Assembly: GCF_019925205.1 (NCBI RefSeq)
Contig: NC_083564.1
Location: 27,504,447 to 27,568,446, forward strand
Length of the DNA stretch: 64,000 nucleotides
Source: Metopolophium dirhodum
Lineage: Eukaryota > Arthropoda > Insecta > Hemiptera > Aphididae
Reading direction: 5' to 3'
Of the stretch, positions 11,640 to 25,818 are shown in pieces. The translations under genes were made by a program, and so were the position numbers. How positions within the stretch are numbered: the stretch's first letter is position 1; each line of letters begins with the position of its first letter. Below the pieces are notes generated by a model. It had not been told where the DNA came from and ran no database searches. It saw only the letters and a program-made list of their open reading frames with translations.

Positions 11640-12330
11640 GAAAAATTTAAATTGAGAATGATCGCGATTACCCGGCGGCGCGTCGTCAGAGACTCGAAAA
11701 GCTCCGCGGCGGCGGCTGCCGATAATACAACACACGCTCGTGAACGGCACCGTACAGTAAACACCGGCTGCGACGACGACGGCGGCGGCGGCGGCGACTG
11801 CGGTGGCGGTGGCTACAGTACATTCGGGGGAGACGACGGTGCGTGTGCGACTGGCCGACGGCGTACGTAATAAACGTCGGAGGTGAAGAGGAGGTGGGGC
11901 GTGGTGGTAAGGGGCGACGAAAAAAAACCCGGCAAGCGCGCGCGCGCGCGCGCGCTCTCCTCCGCCATAGAGAACCGGAATGAGCGGTGCGCGCGGAGGC
12001 GGTGGCGGGCGGCAAAGACGGGACAGAAAAATGAAATGTAAAAAAACCAAATGAAATACCACCGGCGCGCGAGACGACGACGGCGACGAGACGATCGTAC
12101 GGCGCGCGCTAGAGGGAGCGATGCCGCCGAACAACCCGGCGGCGTTGCCAAATGTACGTCCCAGACGAACCCTGTATGCGCCTGCGACGTACTATTGTGT
12201 GCGTGTGTGCGTTTGTGTATAGGAGAAGGTTGCTTAAAAAAAAAGCGTCCTACACTCACTCTTGCCGCCGCCGTCGCCGCCTGGTCCTCAGCAGCGGAGC
12301 GGAGCAGCTATCCGAATCCGACAATCAATA
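11640..12330. promoter_or_regulatory. CpG-rich island with GGC/CGG repeats
   Basis: This is an isolated GC- and CpG-rich block in otherwise very AT-rich DNA, with GGC-repeat runs near 11780 and CCGCCG-type runs near 12265. Several long overlapping open frames occur on both strands, but they are Ala/Arg/Pro/Ser low-complexity and look like GC artefacts. The likeliest role is a promoter or first-exon region, possibly for a transcript leading away from Wee1. The short remainder to 12,480 is mixed-composition DNA with no recognisable feature. Confidence 0.45.
11936..11955. repeat. (GC)10 dinucleotide tract
   Basis: Twenty alternating G/C bases lie inside the CpG-rich block. Alternating CG is the classic Z-DNA-forming sequence. 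Confidence 0.9.
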
Positions 12331-14004
12331 TTTTAGCAACCCGAACTACGTCGGGAGGAATAATAAAAATAAAAATAAATGTTTATGTGTGTGTGTGTCT
12401 GCAATGTAAAAAAAGTGGTCCGAAATTATCATTTTTCTCTTGTTATTATTTTAATATACGCACACTACACATTTAAACAGTCCTTTTTTTTTTAAATAAT
12501 ATTTCTCGTTTGCGAATTGCGTTGTTATCCGTTTTCCAGATATTTCCATAAGACTTGTATAATTTATTGCAGATAAATAAATCGCGTAAATTTCTACCTG
12601 CGCACAATACACCAAATAGGATAGACAATATAATAGCTGTTTAGTAAACGCTTGCTTTGTGTGTTAATGTTTATAACATGTGACACCTACGGCCATATGC
12701 ATCTATATTATATTCAAAGGGTTAGAATTTATTTGTTGACAAGTAATAATTACACCGTTGGCAATTAGCATAACGGATGAATGGGACGAGGGGTGGGTTG
12801 CTGAAATGCTAAATATTATAGTGAATATTATAATGTTCAACTTCAAAATCTTTTTAAGTACCGAAGTACCGAACCAATAATATAATATACTAATATGTTA
12901 CTTATTCACTCTATCGAAATAAAATAATTTAATTGTTATTAATAAATAATATAAAAAGGCTTACAAATATAGATAAACAATAGATAATATGGTTTTTGAC
13001 AATAATAATGATAATAATATTTCTCAAAAAACTTAATTAAGTACTTAGATGATTCTATCTCAAAACTATAACTAAATATATAATATATTATTCATATATA
13101 ATTAATAAATCTATAATGAACAAAATATAATAACGAATGAAAATATTAAAAATTAAAATTACGAAATAAGATAGTTATAAAGCATTTATATTATCTATAT
13201 TAAACACAATTATCCAGAATCTTGCATATTCAAGGTGTTCCATTACCTACGTTAAAGTATAAGACACTCGTGATTTAAAAAACATTGACATTTTGAAAAT
13301 ATTTCTTTAACATGATTTTATGACGTTACAAAATAAAGTTTTTCTAAAAAAATTGATTTTTACTATTTTTTAACGTTACCATTTTTAAATTATTTTTATG
13401 ACAACATATATTTTTAATTTCTTATTTCGAAGCACAATATTTTTTGGATATTTTGACCTATACAGATCATATTTCAGACTAGTAATTTATTAGTTTTAGG
13501 TAATTTATAACTTGTAAGTATTTATTTTCTATGATATTATGTTATTATTATTAACTTTTCGGTCAATACCACATATCTGTAGAATAATGTGAATAGGTTC
13601 TTTATATCAATAGGTATGAGCTTAAAATTATTAATTAATTCAAATATTTATAATTTTATAAGTCCCCGCGAATAATGTTTCTGAAATTCTAAATAACTAC
13701 AACGAATAACGAAATAACTAATATTGGTATTCTGTATTTAAATATCTAAATTCATTCAAATTTGAAATAAAAAATATATGTTTTATATTTTATATAACAG
13801 TTTTTAGATTTTTCTGTTACAATATTAATTAATTATGAGGCCCTTTGTATACAATTTTCATATTTTATTGACAATAATTTAAATATCAAACTATTTTAAA
13901 AAATTAAATAAAAATCGACAATTTCTTATGTCTATAAATAGCTTTAAAAAAGTTAAAATATTTAAAAAAAATTATGTTGTATAGAATATGTTATTATAAA
14001 CATT

Positions 14005-14352
14005 TGGTGAAAATTGCACATTATAACTAAGGGTTTTTTGTTAGTTACATCAAAAATACAAAATCGATATTGCCAAAAACTGGTTTTGCATAAAAATTCC
14101 TGTTTTTCCTTAATTTTTTATTTGTTTTTCTTGACGCTTTTAAAAACAACTTGGAATTTTACAATTTTGACCCATCAAAAGTACCAACTAGATTTACTTA
14201 ATCACCAAAAAAGATACTGAAGTGAAAATCGAAGTATTATTGCAACTATTTTTCGTGTACATACTACACAGGTCATAGACACACAAAACAAAACACTCAT
14301 CATATTGTAAAATACTAAAATCAAAACATTCATCGCTTCGCCGAGAATCAAA
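14005..14352 (+). repeat. Truncated GATTCTGAG-family repeat
   Basis: It contains AAAAATTCCTGTTTTTCCTT and the family's terminal phrase (CATTCATCGCTTCGCCGAGAATC), quoted here only up to CATTCATCGCTTCG. It corresponds to the last ~350 bp of the full copy at 37.1-38.5 kb. Confidence 0.7.
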
Positions 14353-14913
14353 AATATTGAAATAACGGAGTTACGTTAAAAAGATCACCGGGTCTATGAT
14401 GTATATTAAACATTTGGCTATTTAAACTTATATAGGTACCTAATAATATTATATATTTTTGTATACCTGTGGGCTGTAATTGTAATCCCATATCATTTTT
14501 CTAACAAGAATAAATCATTAATTATTAAAAAAAAACTTTATATCACAATATATAGTTGCAGTTTCAACCTCCAGTTTGTACTACCTAATCAATAATCAAA
14601 AATCTATTAAAACATTGAAACAATCTAGATATTATATGGTATTACATCTTAATAGATTTATTTATTTATAGTTAGGTATACAATGTATAAACTATAAATA
14701 AGTATTTGGAATTTAATCACCTATCTTCAAATTATTATAAATTAAATAAAACATTTTAAAAACATTCATAGCACAAACAAAATTAGATTTTTTAGTAGGG
14801 CTCTGTTAGCCTAGGATCATGAGGCTTATTATGTCTGAAGAACATATAGGTTAACTACGGCCCTGGGTCTGTGATACTTTTCTACGTAATATATTTACTC
14901 CAGTACTAAGAAC

Positions 14914-15091
14914 CAGTGACGTTCTCAAGAATTTTCAATGGGTGGAAGGGGGGTTGTGGACAATTTCTAGGAACATATGTAAGGGGCTATTGGTGCACAA
15001 AAAACCAGGGGCATAAATAAATTATCAATGTGGGGGGGGGGGGGTTAAACCCTATGAACGCTCCTCTCCATGGGCCGTGAGTACGTCTATG
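14914..15091. mobile_element. 178-bp hAT-like MITE with 8-bp duplication
   Basis: CTAAGAAC directly precedes (14906-14913) and follows (15092-15099) the element. The ends CAGTGACGTTCTCA and, inverted, CATAGACGTACTCA match at 11 of 14 positions. The interior has long G runs. The same left-end sequence recurs near 58,155. Confidence 0.7.
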
Positions 15092-17658
15092 CTAAGAACC
15101 ATATTAAACGTATAGTTACTTTACTAGTTTAAACTTTAAAGTAGGTAGTTAAATATAATATTGAACTTAATAAATTTGAAAATCCCCATACGCATGCACG
15201 ACAGTATCACACTCAACACAATGGTAGTTTTAATATTTAAAATTCTGTAATAAAAATATAAAATTTTTCATTAAAAAATCTTCAAACCGAATTCCGATCT
15301 AATAAATTTAAAAATTAGTGCCTACATAAATATATTATGCCTATGTATTATGTAACAAACTCGTAGAGTCGTAGATAATAATAAATAGCTGGTAGGTACC
15401 CTATATATTATTAAGTGACGGATACTAATTATCCCCCCCCATTGGGCTGTGTTTTATGTTATTTTGTATTATAATATCGGGCTGAAAAAAGGTAATTTAA
15501 TTATTTTTGTAAATTTGCCTAGCTCCTTGGGTGATTACTGGATCCGCTACTGATTACATCAATTAGATAACGTTAATCTTTATTTCATTATTTGTATCAT
15601 TAATTTGAAACAACCATAATGTAGGCCGATATTAGGTAGAATTTTCAGAGGCCCAACTGGCTATAGCATTATGCAAAGTAAAGTAGCCCGCAACACGATT
15701 ACAATTTACATGATTGACGGATGTAAATATAGTATGTACCTACACTCTACATATAGTATGTGACTATAAGCCGGTTAAAAAAGACCCCTCCCAAATATCA
15801 TAATATTTTGTTCTTTAAAGGACTTCAAACCTTTTAAAGAAAATATTCAAATATACCTATAATGACGACTTGTATAGTGCTTCTATAGTTTGGACCCAAC
15901 TATTCAACTATCTAAGTTTTCCAATCCAACCGTTCTGATCGATAGACGTTTATTATAAACAATAAACATATATATTATATATAGTCATCATAAACGGCAA
16001 TTTTGGAACAAATATACTTTAGCGGACACCTTTTTCTAAAATAAATGTCCCCCCAAAATATCTGTATTTAAGTGTTTTAAAAATGTTTAGTTTAATAGTT
16101 ATTGAAATTTGATTGTCAATATTACAGTATACGGAAATTGCTTGAATACACAAACATTTGATCAAATCATTAGTTTCGAAATTACGTAATCATAGATAGG
16201 TATATATATACATTTTAAATATTGCATTTAAAATACGATATGCCCACAAGGTAGGTATGACAATAAGAAGAAGCTTCCCACACCTACTGGCTTTGATCGC
16301 AAATCTCAGGGTCCTATGGAGCTCTTGGTTTGAGGCTCAACCCCGGAACCCCCGGCGACTAGGGTGGGTGACGTTGTGTGACTCTAGACCTAAGCTAACA
16401 TAACTGATAAGGCGATTACCCAGTGAGTTACTAGCTATAGTAAGTTAGCATATGTAAATCGACAACTTTAATTTACCGTAACTTTTCAGAAGTATACCAT
16501 ATTAGGTACATACGATAGATGTCTGGACACGCCTATAATTAATTATAAATTTTAATCATCATATTATTCATAGATATTGAGCGAGCAAAAAACCAATAGA
16601 GTCAGTGTAAAAGATTATTTATTATTATAATAAATTAGTCAATGTAATAAATTTAATTAAAAAGTTATCTGACTGCAGGGTTTTAATTATTGAGAACCCG
16701 CCAATGGTCGAGAAAAAAAATATTGTACCCATAATGAAATTATTTATTTATACATTTTTAGTGACAAATAAATTTAATAGATAATAATACAAATTATGAC
16801 AATAATATTATAAATTAAATAATACTTAGTAGGTACGTTTAAAATGTTTGATGATAGTTATTTTAAAACTATAAACACTAATATATTGTATTAATTAAAA
16901 AATAAGCCTATACTTAAATTGTAGGTTTTCACCGAAGAAAATAATCTGTACCTAGGTACTTAAAGTTTGTATTTAAAAGTTAGATCCAATTATTAAAATA
17001 ATAACACGGTGTTACATAAAACATATTCACATTCACTAAACATAATATTGTGTTAACATAATAACATTAATTATTAACTTTATAATAATATGTTATACAC
17101 ATATATTATAATATACATATAACTTATAAAACCATACGAGTACGATTATAAAATTATCTGTCCCTCTGATTTCTGAGGTGGAAACATTTTTGTGGGAGCA
17201 GATGTTTCTCAAATTATGAAATATATATAATATATTATTATCTTAGGTGCAAATAGCGTTTGAAATTTGAGTGGGAAGGGGGGAGACTCACGCGTACAAT
17301 ATAATAATACTAAATAAGATTAAAAATAATTTAGGAAATATTTGGGGGAGCTATCGATATTTTGGGAGGTGGCTTAATCCCTAAAGTCCCTCCCCCCAAT
17401 TCACACCTATGATCGATCATTATACATAAACGATATACATGTTTTTCTTATATTATAAGTAATAGTCGTAATACTGCCATGTTTTAAGCTATTTTATATA
17501 GTTTATAGTATACATATTATGTTTTATATGTTTTATTATATTTTTACCCAAATAATATTTACCTAATACCTATAATATACCGGTATTTTCCATATAACTT
17601 GGAAAACAAATTGTATTCGACTAATTCCAAAGTCTGCTTCTGGTTTATCAAATATTTC

Positions 17659-18324
17659 AAACTACCTACCAATCTTCTTGCTTTCTCTTATACCTTAAGT
17701 ATTTGAATCAATAGTTGCTAATAAAGTTTTACCTATTTTAAATAATGTAATTGTAGATGATCAACATGGTTTCCGACGAAATAAAAAACTTTACTACCTA
17801 ACAAGTCCTAACTTACTATTAACTTTTAACTTTTCGTATCTGACGCTATCTCTCATGGATATAATGTTGATGTCACATATTACACCGACTTCGCTAAGGC
17901 TTTCGATAAAATAAAACACCAGATTTTATTTATAAAATTAAAACAAATTGGTATATGTGGATCTTTTTTATCCTGGATTACTTATTTTATTATAGATGGT
18001 CAGCAAATAGTAGCATACAAAGAGTTTTGGTCTATTTCAACACATTCTACTTCGGGAGTTTCTCAAGGATCTCATTTAGCACCAATTTTATTTCTTATTT
18101 TCATAAATGAATTTTTTTTCCAAAACAGCACTAAAATAATGTTTGCTGATGACATAACAATTTAACGTATAGTCAAGGTTGACGCTGATCTACTTCAATC
18201 AGAATTAGATACCTATACTCTCTACGCCTGGTGCATAAACAATAATTATTTTACTTTAAATATTAGCAAATGCCAAATAATGACTTTTTTAAGAGCTGGA
18301 GTTCTTTCAACTTTTGATTAAAAC
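17659..18324 (+). pseudogene. Decayed jockey-like non-LTR reverse transcriptase fragment
   Basis: Conceptual translation, with frame changes and stops, shows the ordered landmarks of a non-LTR retrotransposon reverse transcriptase: NYLPIFLLSLIP, VFESIVANKVLPILNN, DDQHGFRRNK, YTDFAKAFDKIKHQ, SGVSQGSHLAPILF, the catalytic FADD box and AWCINNNYFTLNISKC. The spacing between landmarks fits the jockey/I group. There is a stop after LSLIP and another after FADDITI, and the segment between HGFRR and YTDF is frameshifted. Neither the endonuclease nor ORF1 is present nearby, so this is a dead 5'-truncated or internally broken copy. Confidence 0.85.
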
Positions 18325-21300
18325 TTAAATGGTTTAAACTGAGTATTCAATATTTTAAACAGATATATTAACTATATTATACAAACATAGCAACATGTGT
18401 AATAAGTATATAATTTTGTAAAATAATCATTCTTAGATTTTATGTACCTACCATATATATTTAGGCAAATATAACATAATAAAATAATAATTTCTATTTT
18501 CAACGTATATATTATTATATATTATTGATTTAAGTAGGTAGGTAGGTACCTACCTTTTTTTTTTTTTTTTATTAAGAAGAATATATTTACAATCTATTTT
18601 TACAATAATCAGTAAGTATGATGACAACATTTTATTTATATGACACTAAGAATATTAGAAAAGGAAGGCCCTCAGTAGTGCCACCTGACAAGAAATGGGT
18701 AGGTACCTAATATTTATTTTTTTTCATCCTTTAGAACTTTAGAAGTATTCCTTGAACGGATTTTCGAAAAATATAACAGAACTATAGATATATTTGGATT
18801 TTATATGACGATCGTAATAATTACGATTGTTGTTTGTTAAAAAATAAAATAATTAAAAATGTGTTACAATTTATTAGTTATACTATGAAGCATTTCAGTT
18901 ATCTTCTTAAATTTTTTTATTCAAATAAAAATAGGTTTAGATAATGTTTAAGGTTTGAAATAACAATACAAACTAGTGAGCTACCTATCTACAATATACC
19001 TTTACCTCATACCTGTACCTATTGATACAATGACTATATGTATTATTACTTAATTATACTATTAAGTAATTTTAGATGGATTAATTTTTTTTTTTTTTAA
19101 TAATTGTTAATTATATTAGACTTATACACACGGACGACAAACCTTGATTAAAATAAATAATGATATCAAATTATTTATAACTATGCTTTAAAAAAATTCT
19201 TTCTTAATGGGATATTATAATTAATATAAAATTAAGATTATTTTTCAAGCCGTATGACAATTGACAGATTAAATTAGTTTAATTATATGTATAAGATGTT
19301 ATGTAATAATGACTAATGAATAATGATCAATGTGACTTACCATATTATCCTTGACATACTGCAAAACGTTTCGCTACTGTACACTTTGAAATAAAATTTA
19401 AACACTTGTAATTTTAACAAAAAATAAATAACAATGGATACATTTTGTAAAAATCAGAGAGTATACCTACTGCAGCAGCGCGCAATGATTAAAATAAAAC
19501 GTATGTACCTACATGTAGGTACCGTAGACAGACAAAACAAACAAATTCAGATTTGGACTCGCAGAATATATTATAATATAATATGTATGATTATCGATTG
19601 CGAAAAGGCACTATTGGAATGGAACGAATAAACAGAAAAAAAATTGTCAGCGGTCGGACGTTAGCTCAGTCGCTAAATACATGCCATTCATTTTTATAAA
19701 TGTACCTATACTTATATTTGAATAGACGCTTATGTGCAGGCCATGCATATATCGCCTTATTATGCATAATATAATATAGTACGGTACGTATTGTGTGTAT
19801 ATTATTATAATATTATTTTTATAAACTATGCGGCGTATGCGTTATAGGCACACTACTACGGATGACAGACGCTCGGAAGTGGTCCATCGGGCGGTTTAGC
19901 TGTGCGGATCGAATGAAAACGAAACCGGCAATAATCGCAATCCCAGACTCAGACGAAAATATATATACATATAATATATATAATATAATATATTATATCG
20001 TCGTGTTATATAAAACAACGAATGTGCCTCCCCTGCAGAAGGTCCCAGAGCGGACGATTCCGACTAACCGGTTATATTGTTGTGCGCCACACACAAATGG
20101 CGCGATTCGAATACTATACCTAATATATTATAATAGTCGTCGGTATATATAATATTGTATATATTTTGTATGTAAAACGCACATATTATATATATTATAT
20201 TATTCGAGTATGCGACGACGCAGCGAGATCGTATAATACGCAGATTATACATATATGTTATAATAATAAACTTATATCGTGAATATTTTTTTTTTATAAA
20301 CGTTACTCCTTCGTATAGGTACTTCTTTAAGAGTATATAAGTATTTTTGTGGAGCACATTTTTAAATGATTATGATCACTGCGGGTCTACAAATGCAAAG
20401 GAGGCAAACAATTTGCGGTCTGAGAATAAACGACAAATTTCAAAATTATCATTATAATCATTATAACACATTTATACGTGCAATAAATATAATATAGTAT
20501 ACCTATAACTTACCATGTTCGATCACAATCTCGGACGCAAATGTGTAATATGTATCTATTATACGAATTACGGTGAGTATTTTAATAGTTTACGATGAAG
20601 GTTTTATTAATTTCACATTTTATTGTACATGAAAACATTGATTACCTATTGGATATTTATATATCACGGCGTTAAACGATTTTGTTTATATTTTACAAAA
20701 CTGTTAATCTTTAACTGTTATATCTATAGACTATTGGAAAACTTATATACAGCGATACTTCTAAATACTCTCGTCTTTCGGTTGCTGAAATTTTGTCTGC
20801 TATCCAGAAGTTCGGTTTGTAGAAAATTGGTTCCCAGGAAAACGTCCGCTATTTGGAAGTGTTCAAGTGTCTGCTATTTAAAGGTTTCGCTAGGAGAGAT
20901 TACACCGTATCTATATGAAGTATCACATCATATGAATACGTAGATACAATATATTAGTGATACTAATCCTGTTTAGAAAATAAAAATAATCATCAGCTTC
21001 AACAATGATTGTCTTGTTTTGCCAAGTATTAAACATGAACAAATTAAGTAAATATTTAGGAATGACTGTGATGAGTTATGGCCCACAAGCAACGCCCATG
21101 AGGTATCTACCTATTATTTATAACCTATATATTATTATATAATAGGTCACGTTAGTTTTTAGTAAGACACAGAGATTAAACTAAGGTTAATATACTTAAG
21201 ACCTATTTGAAAGTGTATCTGCGCACTATATGTCCTTATGTAAATGCGTATAGTGAATTAAGGTTTAACATTAAAAAATGTGAATAATACATGAAATTGT

Positions 21301-23352
21301 CTTAAACTAATATTATAAAAATTATAAAAATTATTTAAATTTTAAGATGAATGCAATCAAATCAATGCGTAATCACATGCCTAATAAGCAATAGCTAGGT
21401 GTATTAAAATGGAGTATCTACATAATATCGACCATCTTAATCGTAAATATCATAAATCATGGTTTTTATTTTTGAGACGAGTTATTTTTACAATATACTC
21501 TTTAATTTTTCCTGTCACGAATATATTATTATTATTATTGGGTATGGAATAACTTTTCGTCTGTAATACTTAATTCACCAATATCTAACCACCTATAGCA
21601 TCTGATAATAAATTGCAGTACCATCTTAAATAAAAGATTAATAATTATTTTAAAATAAAAAAATTACTAACTAGGTACCTAACAAATTTCGGAATGCAAG
21701 TGCTTTTAATGAATTCATACAGAATAAAATTGTAAATACTATATAATGATTTATATTAAATACAAATAAAACCACTTATACATTTTATAAGTTATCTTAT
21801 TAATAAATTTTAATTTTTTAATTATTGAAAATATAATTTGTATAAACCTGTTCAAAACATGCATTAATTGTGTTACGTGGGCTGTGGAGTACTGGAGTTA
21901 TATGCCTTAGTATCAATATTGAACAACCATTTAAAAGTAAAAACGATTGTTTTACTTTTAGACTTAAATTAAATACTGCAGTCGTACTGGTTTTATAACT
22001 CCTAACATGCCCAGCGATCCAATCATGTAAAAAATATAACGAGAAAATCTGAATTCAACGATTTATGTTAATTGTTAAAAGTGCATCCAAAACATAGAAA
22101 TTAACTTTCATTTAATATTTAATTTTCATTGAAAATTTTAATGTACACTATTCTTAAATTATTGTTGTGCAAAAAATAACACTACTAATGACGATTTACG
22201 CATTACGTTATTCAGTTTTAAACTGTTTTCAGTATTATTTAATATAAAATTAATGTATCTGAGAATGTAAAACATTTTTGAGAAGCCCTAGTTTACGACC
22301 TTGAGCAGGTATTAGACAGACATAAAAGAGAGAGAAAGAGAGAAAAATAAGCCAGACGACTGGTCCAGCAGTAAAGTATAATAGGTAATATTATTCTGTC
22401 CGCACGATTATTAGTCTCCATAAGTTATAAATATATAACAACATAAGCATAACTCACATAAATATAATATAATGGTTCCTAATACCAATACATATAATAG
22501 TAGCCAGTAGGTACCTATACAGTATAACATAATAAACACGGTACTAGTAGCCGGTATAAGTTGCTAAAAAATCATCAATTCAGTATTAATAATACTGCAG
22601 TCATTCAAACAATAAGTATATCTGTATTTATAATATTATAAGCATTATTATAGTTTGACCGTTTCTTTTTCATCTAAAAATAAAATTTCTAGGTGATGCA
22701 CATAATTAATTAATTTTTTTACATAATACATAAACGATTTAAGGTTTCATAGTTTAAAAAAATATTATCGTTACGAAAATTAAGAATTGTCTAGACTCTA
22801 GTGAGATAAACTCCATACATAGGTTACGAGTTCACGACTCAGTCAAACAATGTCTTACAAAGAGTTTCAATAACAATCTAAGCTATATAGTACCTACTTT
22901 GCATAATAGACTATAGAAAATAGACATACATCGATTTATGAATAAAATATGATGTAGATATTTACTTGAAACTAATTTAGAAGCAAGATATCTAGTCAGC
23001 TATATTTTTATTTAAATTTATCATAAACGAGGATATTCGATAACGAGGTATTGCCGAAGATATTTTGTCGATGTTCTGTGTTAAAAGAATATTAGGTATA
23101 CCTATATACGGGGTAAAACAACGTAACTCTTTATTTTTGGCAACATTAAGTCATTTTTGAAAATATTTCTATTACATAATGTTAAGTCGTTATAAAACAA
23201 CATATTTGGATAAAAATTATTTATCAAAAATAACTTTGTTTATGTAGAATGTAGATTCCCCCCACAATTCACCGTATTTTATAATATTTTGAGACTGAGC
23301 GTATTAACCTCTCTTACTAATTAAATGTTATGTTTCTATCAAAAACATGTAT
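18325..23352. other. AT-rich gene-poor stretch with a less AT-rich segment at 19.4-20.4 kb
   Basis: No supported gene. Positions 19,860-20,100 are richer in GC and CpG than the surroundings and carry a 96-codon open frame on the plus strand. I recognise nothing in that peptide; the block could be a promoter or noncoding exon. A palindromic TAGGTAGGTACCTACC block lies near 18,536, followed by a T run. Confidence 0.5.
20736..20925. mobile_element. Diverged relative of the element at 30.77 kb
   Basis: It shares the phrases GTCCGCTATTTGGAAGTGTT and TCTGCTATTTAAAGGTTTCG with the pogo-like MITE at 30,772-30,934, but the ends are poorly preserved. It is a decayed copy. Confidence 0.4.
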
Positions 23353-24730
23353 TAGATTCTGAGTGGAACGATGAATGTATTGATTTTACAGTAATGTGTG
23401 TTTTTTTTTATTTTTTTTTTTATTGTGTCTTTCATCACGGTTTGTGGATTTTCTTCAACAGTATCTTGTTGGACGGGAAAGTGAATCTAGTTGGTGCATT
23501 GGGGAAGTCAAAATTTTAAATTCCAAATAGTTTTTTAAAGCGCCGGGACAAACAACATAAAACATGAGGAAAAATGGGAATTTTTACGCAAAATTGGTTT
23601 TTCACAAAATCGATTTTGGATTTGGCGTAACTCTAAAACAAATGAACGTATATACATGACATTTTCACTGGTCGTTTATATATACATTTTCTATACATGA
23701 TAAAATATTCAAAATATTTTGGTTTGTTTTGAACTGTTTAGGAACATTTTCTGTTTCCAATTTTATTGGTCTTTTTTCTATGAATGTCAATAAAACTTTA
23801 TTTGTTGGGTAAAAAAGCTTGACAATTTAATACAAGGCCTACTATATTGTTACAATGACATTTGAAAAATATAAATATAAATCCGTAGTCACAGTTTTTA
23901 TTTATAAGCATTTAAAGTTCAAACCTTGACAAAATAGGGAAAAATCACAAAAATTAAAAACTATTTTGAGTTGAAAATTAATAAAAAATTTTCTTTTTAA
24001 ATCTAAGATTTTAAAATGTAATACAAGATTCCTCATAAGGTTGTCTAACTTTATCAAGAAAAAAATGTTTACAATCAAATAAAATTAAATTTTTATGAGC
24101 GTTTGAAATTTATATTTTTACAACATTTGATATTCACTTGATATCTCATGTAACGATTTTCTTATTTTGTTGTATAATTAAAAAACGTATGACTGTAGAT
24201 ACTTGAAAATTTCACTGAATGTTTGTATTAGCATTTTCTATACACAATAAAATTTATAAAATAATTGGACTCTTTTTGAGCTGTTTACGGACATTGTAAG
24301 TTTTCAATTTTTTTAGTTTTTTTTCCTAATATAAGGCCCTGATATATCGTTCTAATAGCACTTGGAAAATATTAAAAATACATAGACACAATTTTTTTTA
24401 TAAGCATTTAAAGTTCAAATTTTGACAAAATTTATCAAATTTATAATTTAATAATTATTTTGTAGTTAAAACTTTATGGAATTTTCAACTTTTATAGCTA
24501 AGGATTGAAAATTTAAAACAAGGTTCCACGTAAATAGGTTAAATATAAATTACTCCATTCACAATAATATCATCAAATATACTTAGTAATATCATAGACT
24601 GACTGACCGTCTTCGCTCAGAATCGTTTTTCTTATACAATGATATTATATCATTGAATTCAAATTTAACACCATCCATTACAGTGACCCACTTGTAACCT
24701 ACTGTACAGCAGAGCGACATCCACTTAACC
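23353..24730 (-). repeat. Nearly full-length GATTCTGAG-family repeat, about 1.38 kb
   Basis: Read on the minus strand it starts near the GTGGATGTCGCTCTGCTGTA end, at 24,730, and finishes with CACTCAGAATCTA at 23,353. This is the same layout as the copy at 37.1-38.5 kb. The internal module containing the ATTTTCTATACA phrase appears twice (about 23.69 and 24.23 kb), an internal tandem duplication. It has no coding capacity. Confidence 0.8.
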
Positions 24731-25680
24731 ACTATTTTAGTTATTTGGTTATAATTTATAAATTATGACATGATTTTGAGATCCTAATTTAAAAACCCTT
24801 TTAAATTCTAAAATTTATTTTAATACCTAATTATTTAAATTGAGTATACCTATGATCTTGCACTGAATTAGACGAAACGAGATGAATAAATACATCTATA
24901 GCTTTAGCCTTTAGGTAGTCTATATATCTGTACAGTGACATACTACACGTGGGGATACCCCCCCCCCAAAAAAAAAAAAAAAATTTGTAGTAAGAATTAA
25001 TTTCTTATGAGATGTATTTTTATGATCGATAATAACGAAAAACTATAATAATATTATATGTAAAAAAAAAAAAAGTTTTAAGTATGCCACTGGGTCTGTA
25101 TAATAAGTATGCTATAAATGCCATGTTTTTTAAGATATTCAAAAGGCTATTTAATTTTACGTAGTATATACTAAGGAAAATAAGAAAAATACGTATTATA
25201 TTTTCGTTTATGTGTATGGATGTATGGTTTATAGGTATACACACATACAGTATATTTTACTTCTGTTTTTCTACCAACTAGAAAAACAAAATATATTCTT
25301 GACATTGTTTATTCTAGCAAATGTATTAACATTTGTTAAGATTACATTATAATGTACCTACTATTGTCTGTCTTACTTTCTTCAAACAACGTCAAATTTA
25401 CAGAATCTTAAATAAATTGTAATATCGGGATGATAACATTTCGATCAGACTTTAAAACTGGTTAATTCTTTTATCGTAATTCTTTATTTGACATTATTTA
25501 TTAATAATATGCAGTTAGGCAGTACGTTTTTCAATATAATGATCCATATTATAGATTATGTCATGATGTTGGAACTTAAGCATTTACTATTTTGCTTAAT
25601 TTATTATTTAAAAACATTTATATTTGGCGTTCATACACTTATTCATATATTCTTATCGTCTATATAAGTGTGAATGGTGC

Positions 25681-25818
25681 CATTGGCGCAACTGGGGGGG
25701 GGGGGTGCTTTGGGTCCTTAGCACCCCCTAAAAAATCGTTGGGTCTTAGGTCCCATTGAGTCACAAGAAAACCTGGAGCTTAAGCACCCTCTAGTTCAAA
25801 TGTCTAGTTGCGCCAATG
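25681..25818. mobile_element. 138-bp hAT-like MITE with perfect 8-bp duplication
   Basis: The ends CATTGGCGCAACT and AGTTGCGCCAATG are perfect inverted repeats. AATGGTGC flanks both sides (25673-25680 and 25819-25826). The interior has a G run and a CACCCCC segment. A sister copy is at 36,475-36,640. Confidence 0.88.

Larger units (their letters stand above)
12480..17658. other. AT-rich gene-poor stretch
   Basis: No supported exon on either strand. It contains the listed repeat copy at 14.0-14.35 kb, a small hAT-like element at 14.9 kb, a fragment at 13.2-13.4 kb related to the element at 39.5 kb, and scattered G- or C-run-containing transposon scraps (about 15.43 and 17.26-17.40 kb). Confidence 0.6.

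Noticed and set aside
11616..12476. Several long overlapping open frames in the GC-rich block upstream of Wee1
   Set aside because: They are Arg/Ala/Pro/Ser low-complexity on both strands at once, as expected where few AT-rich stop codons occur; there is no domain and no splice logic.
19862..20357. Two opposing ~96-codon frames near 20 kb
   Set aside because: Tyr/Ile/Asn-rich translations typical of AT-rich DNA, overlapping each other, with no recognisable motif; only the GC rise is noted.
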